In this document: piece by piece, positions 19,820 through 27,746 of the stretch
How the letters are laid out: each line of letters starts with the position of its first letter
How positions within the stretch are numbered: the first letter of the stretch is position 1
Source of the DNA: Alphaproteobacteria bacterium SO-S41
Lineage (GTDB): Bacteria; Pseudomonadota; Alphaproteobacteria; Micropepsales; Micropepsaceae
Direction of reading: 5' to 3'
DNA: 64,000 nucleotides
Assembly: GCA_019670725.1 (NCBI GenBank)
Contig: AP024629.1
Location: 1,798,001 to 1,862,000 of the forward strand
Made by a program: the position numbers and the translations under genes
Notes under the pieces: generated by a model
The model's input: only the letters and a program-made list of their open reading frames with translations
Databases searched by the model: none
Told to the model about the DNA's origin: nothing

Positions 19820-20048
19820 CCGATCTATTTCGAGGTTGTTTTGGGGAAAAATCCGTGTCCGCGAAAAGGGCGAAAAAGGAATGTCCGCCGAGCAAGCGCG
19901 AATTCGATTTACCCAGAATGACAGTTTTTTGCCGCCACGGCCAGTTAATTCGCCAGACGAGCCAGAATTGCTTTAATATGACCGGCGGAGCGCGCGGAAT
20001 TCGCGCCACTATTTTTTACGCGGCCGATCGGTTGCGGGAAGGTTTGCC

Positions 20049-20309
20049 ATGACGAATACACTCCTGGAGAAGCTGCCCACCCTGTCGGACGGCGACCTCA
20101 ACAGCCTGCGCGCCAATGCGACGCGCCTGAGCGAGACCGGCTCCAAGAAGCAGAAGGACGCGGCGGCCGAATTGCTGCCCGCGATCGAGGAAGAAACCGC
20201 CGCGCGTGCGCAGGCGAAGGTCGAGAAGGCCGCCGCCGCCAAGGCCGCGCGCCCGAAGGCCCGCAAGAAGGTGCCGGCCAAGGTTGAGGCCCTGGACGAC
20301 GCCGCCTAG
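20049..20309 (+). CDS. small Lys/Ala-rich protein, paralogue of the protein at 21741
   Basis: An 86-residue protein starting at the ATG at 20049 behind GGGAAGG. The first half is helical and shares about 26 of 45 positions (hand count) with the protein at 21741, with the common pattern L..L.ANA.RL......KQ.D.AAELLPA.E.E.AAR. The second half is a low-complexity Lys/Ala/Pro tail like that of histone-H1-type DNA-binding proteins. I recognise no named family. A nucleic-acid-binding role is suggested only by the tail. It is divergent from the cold-shock gene and convergent with the DUF5694 gene. Confidence 0.65.
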   Translation: MTNTLLEKLPTLSDGDLNSLRANATRLSETGSKKQKDAAAELLPAIEEETAARAQAKVEKAAAAKAARPKARKKVPAKVEALDDAA

Positions 20310-20315
20310 ATCCGA

Positions 20316-21107
20316 CTATTCCGGCAAGAAGTCGTTCGGCTCGACCAGTTCGAAGCCCGGCGTTTCGGTGACGCACTGACGCAGCAGGAACGCGTGGCCT
20401 GAGCCGAACAGCACGACGACGCGGTCGCCGGGCTGCGAGAGCTGCACGAGGCGCGCACAGGTCAGCAAATTGCGCTTTTGCCACGCCGCCAGAAGCAGGG
20501 CGCCCGGCTGCTCGCCGCCGCCGCCGATCTTCGCGACCACCCGGTAAAAGGCATTGTCCGCAACGATATGCGCGGGTTCGTTGAGATAGCGCAGGACGCC
20601 GCCGAGCGAGCCGGTATCGACCTTCTCCTGCGTGGCTGCGACCGACACTTCGATCAGGTTCATGGCGTCGTCGAGGATCGCGGTCTGATCGTGCGCCTTG
20701 GCGTAGGCCTCGACCGGCTCGAACGGGAAATCGCCATCGACATCGATGCCATGGACCTTGGTCAGGCCCAGCGTCTTGGCGAGGCGGAAGCCGACCTGGA
20801 CGACTTCGTTGCGCGAGGGCTCAAGCGAGCCATCCAGATACTTGGCGTAGCGTTCGTCGGCCAGAGCGGCCGGCCATTCGACGGCGACCTCGGTCGGCGC
20901 GAAGCGGGCGAGGGCGTCGTTGATGGCGACCAGTTCGGCCTGCCGCTTCTCCGTCAGCACGTCATCGACGGAGACGTTCATCTTGTCCTGATTGGCGTTC
21001 GACATGTGGGTCGTGCCGAGGATCATCACGCGGACCGGGTCGGCGGCGGATGACGGCACGGCGCCGAAAGCGGCGGCGGCAAGAATGGCGGTCAGGATCG
21101 TGCGCAT
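20316..21107 (-). CDS. exported DUF5694-like protein
   Basis: A 263-residue protein with a clear signal peptide (MRTILTAILAAAAFGAVPSSA, cleaved near residue 21-22). The mature part opens with VRVMILGTTHMSN and has EVAVEWPA and LFGSGHAFLLR motifs, the pattern of the DUF5694/TraB-like families whose His, Glu and terminal GxGH residues resemble a metal-dependent site. It should be periplasmic. The start ATG at 21107 follows GGGGGAAC. The function of the family is unknown. It may be cotranscribed with the exported protein upstream on the same strand, 75 bases away. Confidence 0.65.
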   Translation of the reverse strand: MRTILTAILAAAAFGAVPSSAADPVRVMILGTTHMSNANQDKMNVSVDDVLTEKRQAELVAINDALARFAPTEVAVEWPAALADERYAKYLDGSLEPSRNEVVQVGFRLAKTLGLTKVHGIDVDGDFPFEPVEAYAKAHDQTAILDDAMNLIEVSVAATQEKVDTGSLGGVLRYLNEPAHIVADNAFYRVVAKIGGGGEQPGALLLAAWQKRNLLTCARLVQLSQPGDRVVVLFGSGHAFLLRQCVTETPGFELVEPNDFLPE

Positions 21108-21181
21108 GTTCCCCCCAGGCGTCTTGAGAGTAGGCTAGGCGCTTTAGCGCTGGGGGCTTGTAGCGAGCGTGCAGCGGGGCG

Positions 21182-21589
21182 CTATTTCTTCACGACCACG
21201 GTCTCCCAGCCGTCATAGGTGACGCCGGTCGTGTTGGCAGTGACGCAGACCTTGATGGTGAGCTGGTCGAAGGTGTCAGGCACCATGGCTGCATTGGTGG
21301 CCGCGATGATCGCCTTGCCGCCATCGCTGGCCTCGGCCATGACAAAACCGTTCTCGGTCAGGACCTTGGAGATCGCCGTGATCTTGTCGGCCTCGCCGAA
21401 GAAATAAAAGCTGGTGGGGCGCATCCGTTCGGCGATGTCGCCGGCCTTCTTCAATTGATCGTAAGTCTTGGTGTTCTCGGCCTTGAGGGCCGGTTCCGAA
21501 CAGTCGTTCAGGTCGGCGGCGAAGGCGGGGGCGGCGAGGGGGGCGGCAATTACCAGGGTACGCAACAGCAAATGCATGGCACGCGGCAT
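21182..21589 (-). CDS. exported protein with RraB-like domain
   Basis: A 135-residue protein with a signal peptide ending near AFA-AD (residue 24). The mature region has SFYFFGEADKITAISKVLTEN and the closing TYDGWETVV, which resemble the ribonuclease E inhibitor RraB fold (a small alpha/beta domain often ending in YDGWE). An export signal is at odds with a cytoplasmic RNase E partner, so the fold may be reused for something else. Two cysteines in the mature chain could form a disulfide. It starts at the ATG at 21589 with GGAGC upstream. Confidence 0.5.
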   Translation of the reverse strand: MPRAMHLLLRTLVIAAPLAAPAFAADLNDCSEPALKAENTKTYDQLKKAGDIAERMRPTSFYFFGEADKITAISKVLTENGFVMAEASDGGKAIIAATNAAMVPDTFDQLTIKVCVTANTTGVTYDGWETVVVKK

Positions 21590-21740
21590 GGGCAGGCAGC
21601 TCCGGGAGTCTGGGTTGTCCTCACGCTAGCGTGATGTCATCGGGCTGTCATCCGGGATGCGGCAGCCCGTCGCGGAATCATGGGCAGCGCCGCGCGACTC
21701 CTCTAGAACCCGCCGTCTTGAAGGGGAGCCAACGCCGATC

Positions 21741-22061
21741 ATGAGCATTTCAGACCGCCTGCCGGGCATGAGCCTGACCGAACTGACGCGGCTGCACGCC
21801 AATGCGGTGCGGCTGGCCGAAGGCGCGCCGGGCAAGCAGCGGGACCAGGCGGCGGAGCTGCTGCCCGCGCTGGAGGGGGAGATCGCGGCGCGGCGTGAGG
21901 GCAAGCGCAAGACGGTCGCGAAGGTGCCCAAAGCCGAGGGCGCGCCCAAGGCGCCGCGCGAGGCGAAGCCCCGGGCGCCGAAAGTGCCCAAGCCGCCGAA
22001 GACGGAATCGCAGAAGGCGGATGAATTCCTGGCCGGGGTCAACGAGGCGCTTAAGCGCTAG
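21741..22061 (+). CDS. small Lys/Pro-rich protein, paralogue of the protein at 20049
   Basis: A 106-residue protein read from the ATG at 21741; an upstream in-frame start at 21657 would add an unlikely leader. Residues 5-52 share the conserved helical domain with the protein at 20049, including HANAVRL and AAELLPALE. The following 35 residues are a Lys/Pro/Ala tail, and the last 20 form a second short helix (KADEFLAGVNEALKR) not found in the paralogue. The strongly basic tail suggests contact with nucleic acid. No family name is recognised. Its end overlaps a convergent zinc-ribbon gene by eleven bases. Confidence 0.65.
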   Translation: MSISDRLPGMSLTELTRLHANAVRLAEGAPGKQRDQAAELLPALEGEIAARREGKRKTVAKVPKAEGAPKAPREAKPRAPKVPKPPKTESQKADEFLAGVNEALKR

Positions 22062-22281
22062 CGCGCCACGCGACCTTGTGCATGCCGCGCTCGTGGCACT
22101 TGGGACAGCGGAAGCCGATGGAGGGCGAGCCGCTCGCCTTGTAGCGCAGGCCGCCGAGATCCCAGATCGAGGTCTGCGTGCCGCAGTTCGGGCAGGTCGC
22201 GATCCATTGCCGCGACTCGGCCTCGGCCGCCGCCCTGGTCTTGGCGGACATGAACCACATGACGAAACTGCGCATGCCCAT
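22051..22281 (-). CDS. small zinc-ribbon protein
   Basis: A 76-residue protein with two CxxC pairs, C30-PN-C33 and C59-PK-C62, forming a likely zinc ribbon between short beta strands. The ATG at 22281 follows GGGGAGCTCGTCAT. No family is recognised; such proteins often bind RNA, DNA or protein partners. It is the last gene of a minus-strand run from carA (alpha/beta hydrolase, HD phosphohydrolase, this gene), with a 38-base gap to the HD gene. Confidence 0.65.
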   Translation of the reverse strand: MGMRSFVMWFMSAKTRAAAEAESRQWIATCPNCGTQTSIWDLGGLRYKASGSPSIGFRCPKCHERGMHKVAWRASA

Positions 22282-22319
22282 ATGACGAGCTCCCCAAAAG
22301 CGCGGCGTGTGGAAGGCCG

Positions 22320-22964
22320 TTATGACGCGGCGAGCGCCGTCCGTTCAGCCGTCATGTTGTCGCGGGCCTGTGCGCCATAGACGGCTTCGAACCGGTCGGT
22401 GCGGAAGACGCGAGGCTGGGCGAGGGCGTTGGCGAGGAACGCGCCGCGACCGGTGCGCCAGTTCTCGTCGCTGACGGCGGCGTATTCACGGCGGACGTTC
22501 GCGACATAGCGGCGATAGGTCTTGGGGTCGGCGCCGAGGATCGAGAAGTCGGCGTCAAGGAAGAGATCGTCGTCGGCATCCGCGCCGCCCTTGGTGTGGG
22601 CGGCGGTGGCGCGGATGAGGCGGGCGACGCGCTTCACGAAGGCGGGCGTCGCGCCGAGGTCGGTGAGTTCCTCGATCGCCCGCAGCGCGCTCTTCTCTTC
22701 GTTATCCTTGGCGGCCGGGTCGTAGAGGATGTCGTGATACCAGGCGGCGAAAGCGAGGCGGCTCGGCTCCTTCGCGTCGGCGGCGTGTTCGACGAGACGC
22801 GCGAAGATGAAGTCGAGATGCTCCAGCGTGTGATAGGCGCGGTGCGGCTCGGAATAAGCGGCGACGATGCCGTCGAAATAGCGGTCGGCGCCGAGCTCGT
22901 TGCGGGTGGCGAGCGTGTCGGCGGTCCAGCGGGCCTTCAAGCGGTCGCGCAGCGCCGTGGTCAT
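22320..22964 (-). CDS. predicted HD-superfamily metal-dependent phosphohydrolase
   Basis: A 214-residue protein of the HD superfamily group represented by COG4339. The metal-ligand pattern is readable: YHTLEHL (44-50), HD in WYHDILYD (H77, D78), H123 in AAHT and an acidic strand LFLDADFSILG (135-145). The substrate is unknown; related proteins act on nucleotides or phosphoesters. Its start overlaps the stop of the upstream alpha/beta hydrolase by four bases (ATGA), so the two are translationally coupled. Confidence 0.82.
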   Translation of the reverse strand: MTTALRDRLKARWTADTLATRNELGADRYFDGIVAAYSEPHRAYHTLEHLDFIFARLVEHAADAKEPSRLAFAAWYHDILYDPAAKDNEEKSALRAIEELTDLGATPAFVKRVARLIRATAAHTKGGADADDDLFLDADFSILGADPKTYRRYVANVRREYAAVSDENWRTGRGAFLANALAQPRVFRTDRFEAVYGAQARDNMTAERTALAAS

Positions 22965-23761
22965 GCCGCGCTGAGGAAGTCGATCATGGCGGGGAAGGCC
23001 GCGCGGTCCTGGACCATGAAGACGTGGCCGCCGTCGAAGAATTCCAGCTTCGCGCCGGGAATGCGCGCGGCCATGTTGTGCTGGGTTTCCGGCAGCGCGA
23101 TGCCGTCATAGCGGCCGGCGGCGATGAGGACCGGGCAGGCGATCTCGGCGAGCCGGTCCCAGGTGTCGTGACCGGCGCGGGCGGCGAGCTGGCGGCGATA
23201 GCCCTCGACCGCGACGGGATCGCGGGCCGCCTCTGCCTTCGTCACCATGGCGATGAGGGCGGCATATTCGTCCGGGTGCGCCGCGGACCAGGCGGCGTCG
23301 CGGCGGGTGTCGCCGGCGGGGATGAGGGTGCGGGCGCGCTCGTCGCTGCTGAGATGGGCGAGCTTGTGGAACGGGTAGGACGCGCCGCCGGCGCCGCCTG
23401 GCGAGGTGCAGGCGAGCACGGCGCGCGAGACGCGCTGGGGGTGGCGGATCAGGAGTTCGAGCAGGACCATGCCGCCGAACGAGGCGCCCATGACGCGCAC
23501 TCGGTCCCAGCCGAGATGGTCGAGCAGCGCCGCCGCGTCGTCGGCATAGTCGGCCATGGTGTAGTCGGCTTCGGGCTTGGTGGTCTGGCCGAGGCCGCGC
23601 TGGTCGTAGCTGACCAGATCGAAGGCTTTCGACAGCGGGCTCTGCATCTGGTTTGGACGGTTGCGCAGATCGCCGCCGGAGCCGGCGATGAAGAGCAGCG
23701 GCGGACCTTCGCCGGCGCGCTCGTAGTAGACATCGAGATCGCGGAGTTTGGCGAAGGTCAT
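22961..23761 (-). CDS. alpha/beta-fold hydrolase
   Basis: A 266-residue cytoplasmic alpha/beta hydrolase. The oxyanion region is LLFIAGSGGDLRNRPN near residue 22, the nucleophile elbow is GASFGG near 96-101, an acid is likely in the strand LIAAGRYDGIALPE, and the catalytic His is in DGGHVFMVQ near residue 246. The profile matches 3-oxoadipate enol-lactonase-like and related esterases, but the substrate is not determinable. It lies 41 bases downstream of carA on the same strand and is coupled to the HD gene that follows. Confidence 0.85.
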   Translation of the reverse strand: MTFAKLRDLDVYYERAGEGPPLLFIAGSGGDLRNRPNQMQSPLSKAFDLVSYDQRGLGQTTKPEADYTMADYADDAAALLDHLGWDRVRVMGASFGGMVLLELLIRHPQRVSRAVLACTSPGGAGGASYPFHKLAHLSSDERARTLIPAGDTRRDAAWSAAHPDEYAALIAMVTKAEAARDPVAVEGYRRQLAARAGHDTWDRLAEIACPVLIAAGRYDGIALPETQHNMAARIPGAKLEFFDGGHVFMVQDRAAFPAMIDFLSAA

Positions 23762-23801
23762 GGCGGGCCTCTTGGTCGGGCGTCGGCCTTAGTCTAGCCG
23801 C

Positions 23802-25001
23802 TCAGCCCGCCTTCTTCTCCATCAGGTCGGCGAAGCGGTGGAAGAGGTAGTGGCTGTCGTGGGGGCCGGGGCTGGCTTCGGGGTGGTACTGGACGCCGAA
23901 GACGGGCTTGTCGGACCAGGCGATGCCGGCATTGGAGCCGTCGAACAGCGAGACGTGGGTTTCGCTGACATTGGCGGGGAGGCTGGCGGCGTCGACCGTG
24001 AAGCCGTGATTCATCGAAGTGATCTCGACCTTGCCGGTGACCATGTCCTTCACGGGATGGTTCGCGCCGTGATGGCCCTGGGTCATCTTCTTGGTCTGGC
24101 CACCCGCCGCGAGGGCGAGCATCTGGTGGCCGAGGCAGATGCCGAAGACCGGCGTGCCGGTCTCGATCAACGCTTTAATGATGGGGACGGCGTAGGCGCC
24201 GGTCGCGGCCGGGTCGCCGGGGCCGTTGGAGAGGAAGACGCCGTTGGGTTTGTGGCGAAGGATGTCGGCGGCCGAGGCGCTGGCGGGGACGACGGTGACG
24301 TCGGCGCCGATGCCGGCAAGCTCGCGCAGGATGTTCGACTTGATGCCGTAGTCGATGGCGACAACCTTGAACTTCGCGGCGCCTTCGCGTGCGGCGTAGC
24401 CGTCGTTCCAGACCCACGGGGTTTCGGTCCAGGGGTAGGACTGGGCGGCGGTGACGTCCTTCGCGAGGTCCATGCCTTCAAGGCCCGGCCAGGCGCGGGC
24501 TTCGGCGAGGAGGGCGTCGATGTCGAAATTCCCCGCGGGGTCGTGCGCGATGACGCCGTTGGGCATGCCGTTTTCGCGGATGAGGCGGGCGAGGCGGCGG
24601 GTGTCGATGCCGGAGAGGCCGACAATGCCGCGGGCCGCGAGCCAGTCGGGCAGGGTGCCGCCGCTGCGATAGTTCGACGGGGCGGTGACGGGCGCCTTCA
24701 CGATGAGGCCGCGCACGGCGGGGGTTTTCGCCTCGAGGTCTTCGAGGTTGGCGCCGACATTGCCGATATGGGGGAAGGTGAAGCAGACGATCTGGCCGGC
24801 ATAGGAAGGGTCGGTCAGGATCTCTTGATAGCCGGTCATCGCGGTGTTGAAGCAGACCTCGGCGACGCGGCTGCCGGTGGCGCCGAAACCATGGCCGTAG
24901 AAGATTTCGCCCCCTGCCAGGACGAGGACACCGGTCGGCTTGGCGCGCGAAACGGCGGCGCCCGCTGCGGTGGCGGACGAGGAAGCGGGGGCGTCGGTCA
25001 T
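23802..25001 (-). CDS. carA: carbamoyl-phosphate synthase small subunit (glutamine amidotransferase)
   Basis: A 399-residue glutaminase subunit that releases ammonia from glutamine for CarB. The N-terminal CarA domain contains GEIFYGHGFGATG and FNTAMTGYQEILTDPSYAGQ, and the class I amidotransferase domain holds the nucleophilic Cys in GICLGHQML and the His/Glu of the triad in QYHPEASPGPHD. A 20-residue Ala/Ser-rich N-terminal extension precedes the conserved start; the ATG at 25001 has GGAGA upstream. It is not adjacent to carB, which lies 4.4 kb downstream on the same strand with unrelated genes on both strands between. Confidence 0.96.
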   Translation of the reverse strand: MTDAPASSSATAAGAAVSRAKPTGVLVLAGGEIFYGHGFGATGSRVAEVCFNTAMTGYQEILTDPSYAGQIVCFTFPHIGNVGANLEDLEAKTPAVRGLIVKAPVTAPSNYRSGGTLPDWLAARGIVGLSGIDTRRLARLIRENGMPNGVIAHDPAGNFDIDALLAEARAWPGLEGMDLAKDVTAAQSYPWTETPWVWNDGYAAREGAAKFKVVAIDYGIKSNILRELAGIGADVTVVPASASAADILRHKPNGVFLSNGPGDPAATGAYAVPIIKALIETGTPVFGICLGHQMLALAAGGQTKKMTQGHHGANHPVKDMVTGKVEITSMNHGFTVDAASLPANVSETHVSLFDGSNAGIAWSDKPVFGVQYHPEASPGPHDSHYLFHRFADLMEKKAG

Positions 25002-25328
25002 GCTCTGGTCTCCGGCCGTGCGCGCGGGCGGCGCTGGGCCGCTCGGCGTGCAGACTCTCGGTGGATTTCCGGGTGTCTAGGGCCGGGGGACGGGGGCGTC
25101 AAGGATGTGGGCCGGGGTGGAATTGATATGGGATTTTTTTGGGGGGTGTAGCCCCGGACCTGGCGGCGGACCGATTCAAAGCCGCGCGCGCCACCGCGGC
25201 GGCGGATTTCCGCGGCGCAGGCGGCGCATTGAACCGCGCGATCGTATTCGAACCTCGGTTTTCGAGGTTTGTTGGTTGGGATGCCGCGCGAGGATGGGCG
25301 TGAAACCGGGGAGCCCGGTGCGCTGCAT

Positions 25329-25363
25329 CCGCCCCCTCCACCGCTTCGCGGTCCCCCTCCCCC
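25329..25363. repeat. dispersed intergenic palindromic repeat, copy 2
   Basis: Exact reverse complement of 14446-14480 over 35 bases. The core itself contains a short palindrome around CCGCTTCGCGG. It is followed by a hairpin CTCCCCC...GGGGGAG (25357-25376), parallel to the G/C hairpin next to copy 1. Confidence 0.8.
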
Positions 25364-25455
25364 GTAAACGGGGGAGGAAAGATTCGGCGATCTGTCTTCG
25401 TCCGTTCAAGCCCATCACCACGCCATCTCCCTTCAAGAGAAAGATAGCGGATATA

Positions 25456-25489
25456 GGAATATTTTCAAGACATATCTTGGCGATATTCC
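25456..25489. repeat. AT-rich nested palindrome after the dehydrogenase gene
   Basis: Outer arms GGAATAT (25456-25462) and ATATTCC (25483-25489) enclose inner arms CAAGA (25466-25470) and TCTTG (25475-25479). It starts eight bases after the dehydrogenase stop codon. It may fold in the 3' end of that mRNA, but lacks a classical GC stem and T-run. Confidence 0.4.
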
Positions 25490-25496
25490 GTCGCTT

Positions 25497-26576
25497 TTAG
25501 GGGCGCAGGACCGTCATGGCGAAGGGACCGGCGGTGGCGGCGGCGTGGGCGACGGCTTCGTTGGCGCGGTCCAAGGGGAATTCGGCGACGTCGTACTGCG
25601 TAAGGTCAATGAGGCCGGCGCGGATGAGGTTCGCCATCAGGGTCGCGGCGTGGGGCGGGTACATCCACTGGCCGTGAATGGTGATGCAGTTGCGCATGAT
25701 CCAGGCATAGGGAAGTTCGAGCCCGGCGCCGCCCTGCATGTTGATACCGCCCATCAGCACGATGCGGCCGTTGGGGCGTACCGTCATGAGCGCGGCGCGG
25801 GCCTGGGTGGCGTCGGCGGCGGGCGGCAGGATGTCGAAGACGCAGTCGATCGGGCCGGGCGCGGCGGCGCGGATGGCGGCATGGTCGGTCACCTCGTCGC
25901 CGGTCATGCGGACGGTGCGGACGCGCGGTCCGAAGCGGCGCTCCAGATCGACGAGGGCGGCGGCGTTGCGTCCGGTGGCGACGATCCATGCGGCGCCCAT
26001 CGCCAGCGCGACGGCGACCGCGGCACCGCCGAAACCGCCGGTCGCGCCGCTGACGACGACAGTCTCGCCGGGCTGGAGCTTTGCGGCAAGGAAGCCGCCA
26101 TAGGGGACGAGGAGCGAGCCCATCTTAACCCAGCGGCCGGCCTCGGCGGGATCAAGCGCGCCGATGCGGATGGCGTTTTCTGTGGGGACGCGGGTCTGTT
26201 CCGCCCACGCGCCGTCGCGGAAATGACGCTGGAGGCGAAGGCCGCCTTCGCCGCGGGCACTGATCCCCTGAAGCGTGATGTCGGGATTGGCCGCGTCGTC
26301 GCGCGAGCGGAAGGTGGGGTCGCAATAGACCCAGTCGCCGACGGCGAGTTTCGTCGCGTCCGGCCCGACCGCGCGGACGCGGCCGATCGCGCCGCCACCG
26401 GGGACGCAGGGGAGTTCCAGCGCGTATTGGCGTTGGCCGCTGAGGACTTCGCCGGAATAGGCCAGGACGCCGGTGGCGACGACATCGACGACGACCGCGC
26501 CCATGCCGGGGGTGGGGGCGGGGACATCTTCGATGACGAGCGGGGTGCCGAAGGCTTTGAGGACGGCGGCTTTCAT
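25497..26576 (-). CDS. zinc-type/MDR-family alcohol dehydrogenase or quinone oxidoreductase
   Basis: A 359-residue medium-chain dehydrogenase/reductase. I chose the ATG at 26576, preceded by AAGGAACG; the longer frame reads through a palindromic repeat. The catalytic GroES-like domain begins MKAAVLKAFGTPLVIEDVP, and the NAD(P)H Rossmann motif is SGATGGFGGAAVAVALAMGA at about residue 170. No complete structural zinc Cys cluster is visible, which favours the zinc-independent quinone reductase-like side of the family. It is divergent from an XRE regulator about 230 bases away, which probably controls it. Confidence 0.82.
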   Translation of the reverse strand: MKAAVLKAFGTPLVIEDVPAPTPGMGAVVVDVVATGVLAYSGEVLSGQRQYALELPCVPGGGAIGRVRAVGPDATKLAVGDWVYCDPTFRSRDDAANPDITLQGISARGEGGLRLQRHFRDGAWAEQTRVPTENAIRIGALDPAEAGRWVKMGSLLVPYGGFLAAKLQPGETVVVSGATGGFGGAAVAVALAMGAAWIVATGRNAAALVDLERRFGPRVRTVRMTGDEVTDHAAIRAAAPGPIDCVFDILPPAADATQARAALMTVRPNGRIVLMGGINMQGGAGLELPYAWIMRNCITIHGQWMYPPHAATLMANLIRAGLIDLTQYDVAEFPLDRANEAVAHAAATAGPFAMTVLRP

Positions 26577-26607
26577 GGGTGCGTTCCTTGGGGTTCGTTC
26601 TTCTCTC

Positions 26608-26720
26608 GTCATCCCGGCCGGAGCGCAGCGGAGAGCCGGGACCCAGGTGACTGGGCATGGTGCCTGCTGCCCCTGGGTCCCGGGTCTCGGGCGCCTCACG
26701 GCGGCCTCGCCCGGGATGAC
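26608..26720. repeat. long palindromic intergenic element
   Basis: Arms GTCATCCCGG (26608-26617) and CCGGGATGAC (26711-26720) enclose about 93 bases with further internal complementarity (CCGGGACCCAGG with CCTGGGTCCCGG). This is the form of the extragenic palindromes that open with CGTCATCCCGGCCGGAGCG in many alphaproteobacteria. It lies in the divergent control region between the dehydrogenase and the XRE regulator. Confidence 0.7.
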
Positions 26721-26806
26721 ATGAGTGTGGTAGTCGTCGTCCCAAGGTCGATGCAGGCCTGGTATTATCCTAGGACTAAGAGACCCTGCCTGAACGGAGC
26801 AGCGCG

Positions 26807-27586
26807 ATGGCGATGAGCGAGATGCATCAGAGCGAGCTGGGCGATTTCCTGCGCTCGCGGCGGGCGCAGCTGAGCCCCAAGGCGGTGGGGCTGACGAGCG
26901 GGCGGCGGCGGCGGACGCCGGGCTTGCGGCGCGAGGAGGTGGCGGAGCTCGCGGGGATCGGGGTCGATTGGTACAGCCGGCTGGAGCAGGGCCGCGCGGT
27001 CAGCCCGTCAGTGACGACGATCGATGCGCTGGCGCGGGCGCTGAGGCTGACCAAGGTTGACCACGCACATCTGAAGGCGCTGACGCGGAGCGGACCGCGG
27101 CGGCCGTTCGCGATCGAGACCGTGCCGGAGATCGTGCGGCGGACGGTCGAGGCGCTGACGCTGCCCGCCTACATCACCGGGCGGCGCTGGGATGTGCTCA
27201 CCTGGAACGCGGCGGCGGAGGAGGTGTTCGGGTTCGGGCGCCTCGCGGATGGCGAGCGCAATGTCCTGCTGTCGATGTTCACGCGGGCCGGAACGCGCAA
27301 GCTGTTCGGGTCGAGCTGGACCGGCGAGGCACAGCGCATGATCGCGCAGTTCCGCGCGACGCATGATCTGTGGGCGGGCGATCCGGCGTTTCGCGACCTC
27401 GTGGCGCGGCTGCGCGCTGAAAGTGCCGAGTTCGCGGCGTGGTGGGAACGGCACGACATTCGCGGCATCGCAGGGGGCGAGAAGGCGCTGAGCCATCCCA
27501 AGAAGGGCGCGCTGCGCCTCTCCTATGCGACGTTCCAATCGAACGACGATCCGGCGCTGAAGCTGGTGATCTATACGCCGGGGTGA
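26807..27586 (+). CDS. XRE-family regulator with MmyB-like ligand-binding domain
   Basis: A 259-residue regulator. Residues about 10-85 form an XRE helix-turn-helix (LGDFLRSRRAQLSPKAVGL, RTPGLRREEVAELAGIGVDW, YSRLEQGRAVSPS), and residues about 100-255 form the MmyB-like domain (WDVLTWNAAAEEVFGF), which in related proteins binds a fatty acid-like or other small ligand. Members usually sit divergent to and control a dehydrogenase or reductase gene, as here with the MDR gene at 25497. Two close ATGs at 26807 and 26813 are possible starts. Confidence 0.88.
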   Translation: MAMSEMHQSELGDFLRSRRAQLSPKAVGLTSGRRRRTPGLRREEVAELAGIGVDWYSRLEQGRAVSPSVTTIDALARALRLTKVDHAHLKALTRSGPRRPFAIETVPEIVRRTVEALTLPAYITGRRWDVLTWNAAAEEVFGFGRLADGERNVLLSMFTRAGTRKLFGSSWTGEAQRMIAQFRATHDLWAGDPAFRDLVARLRAESAEFAAWWERHDIRGIAGGEKALSHPKKGALRLSYATFQSNDDPALKLVIYTPG

Positions 27587-27626
27587 GGGTGGGTATGGCG
27601 CGTCGTCGCCATTCCTTTTCCCATTG

Positions 27627-27713
27627 CCGTCATGGCCGCCCTTGAGGCGGCCATCCAGGGCGAGCGGCAGTGCGGTGGCAACTGGATGGCCGGGTCAGGC
27701 CCGGCCATGACGG
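27627..27713. repeat. palindromic intergenic element between convergent genes
   Basis: CCGTCATGGCCG (27627-27638) pairs perfectly with CGGCCATGACGG (27702-27713). The inside also has GGCCGCC/GGCGGCC and GGCCGGG/CCCGGCC pairs. It fills the space between the XRE gene and the convergent reductase, and may also act as a bidirectional terminator. Confidence 0.7.
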
Positions 27714-27746
27714 TAGAAATAAAGCTGTTTCTTGAAGAGGGCTAGG

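Larger units (their letters stand above)
25002..25496. other. gene-free interval upstream of carA
   Basis: About 495 bases with no convincing gene. It holds the carA promoter region, a hairpin AACCTCG/CGAGGTT at 25250-25268, the second copy of the 35-base dispersed repeat at 25329-25363, a neighbouring CTCCCCC/GGGGGAG hairpin, and an AT-rich nested palindrome next to the following gene. A frame at 25105-25500 on the plus strand runs through these repeats and is rejected. Confidence 0.5.

Noticed and set aside
25105-25500. A plus-strand frame of 131 codons in the carA upstream region
   Set aside because: It runs through the dispersed repeat and palindromes, has no ribosome binding site and no domain.
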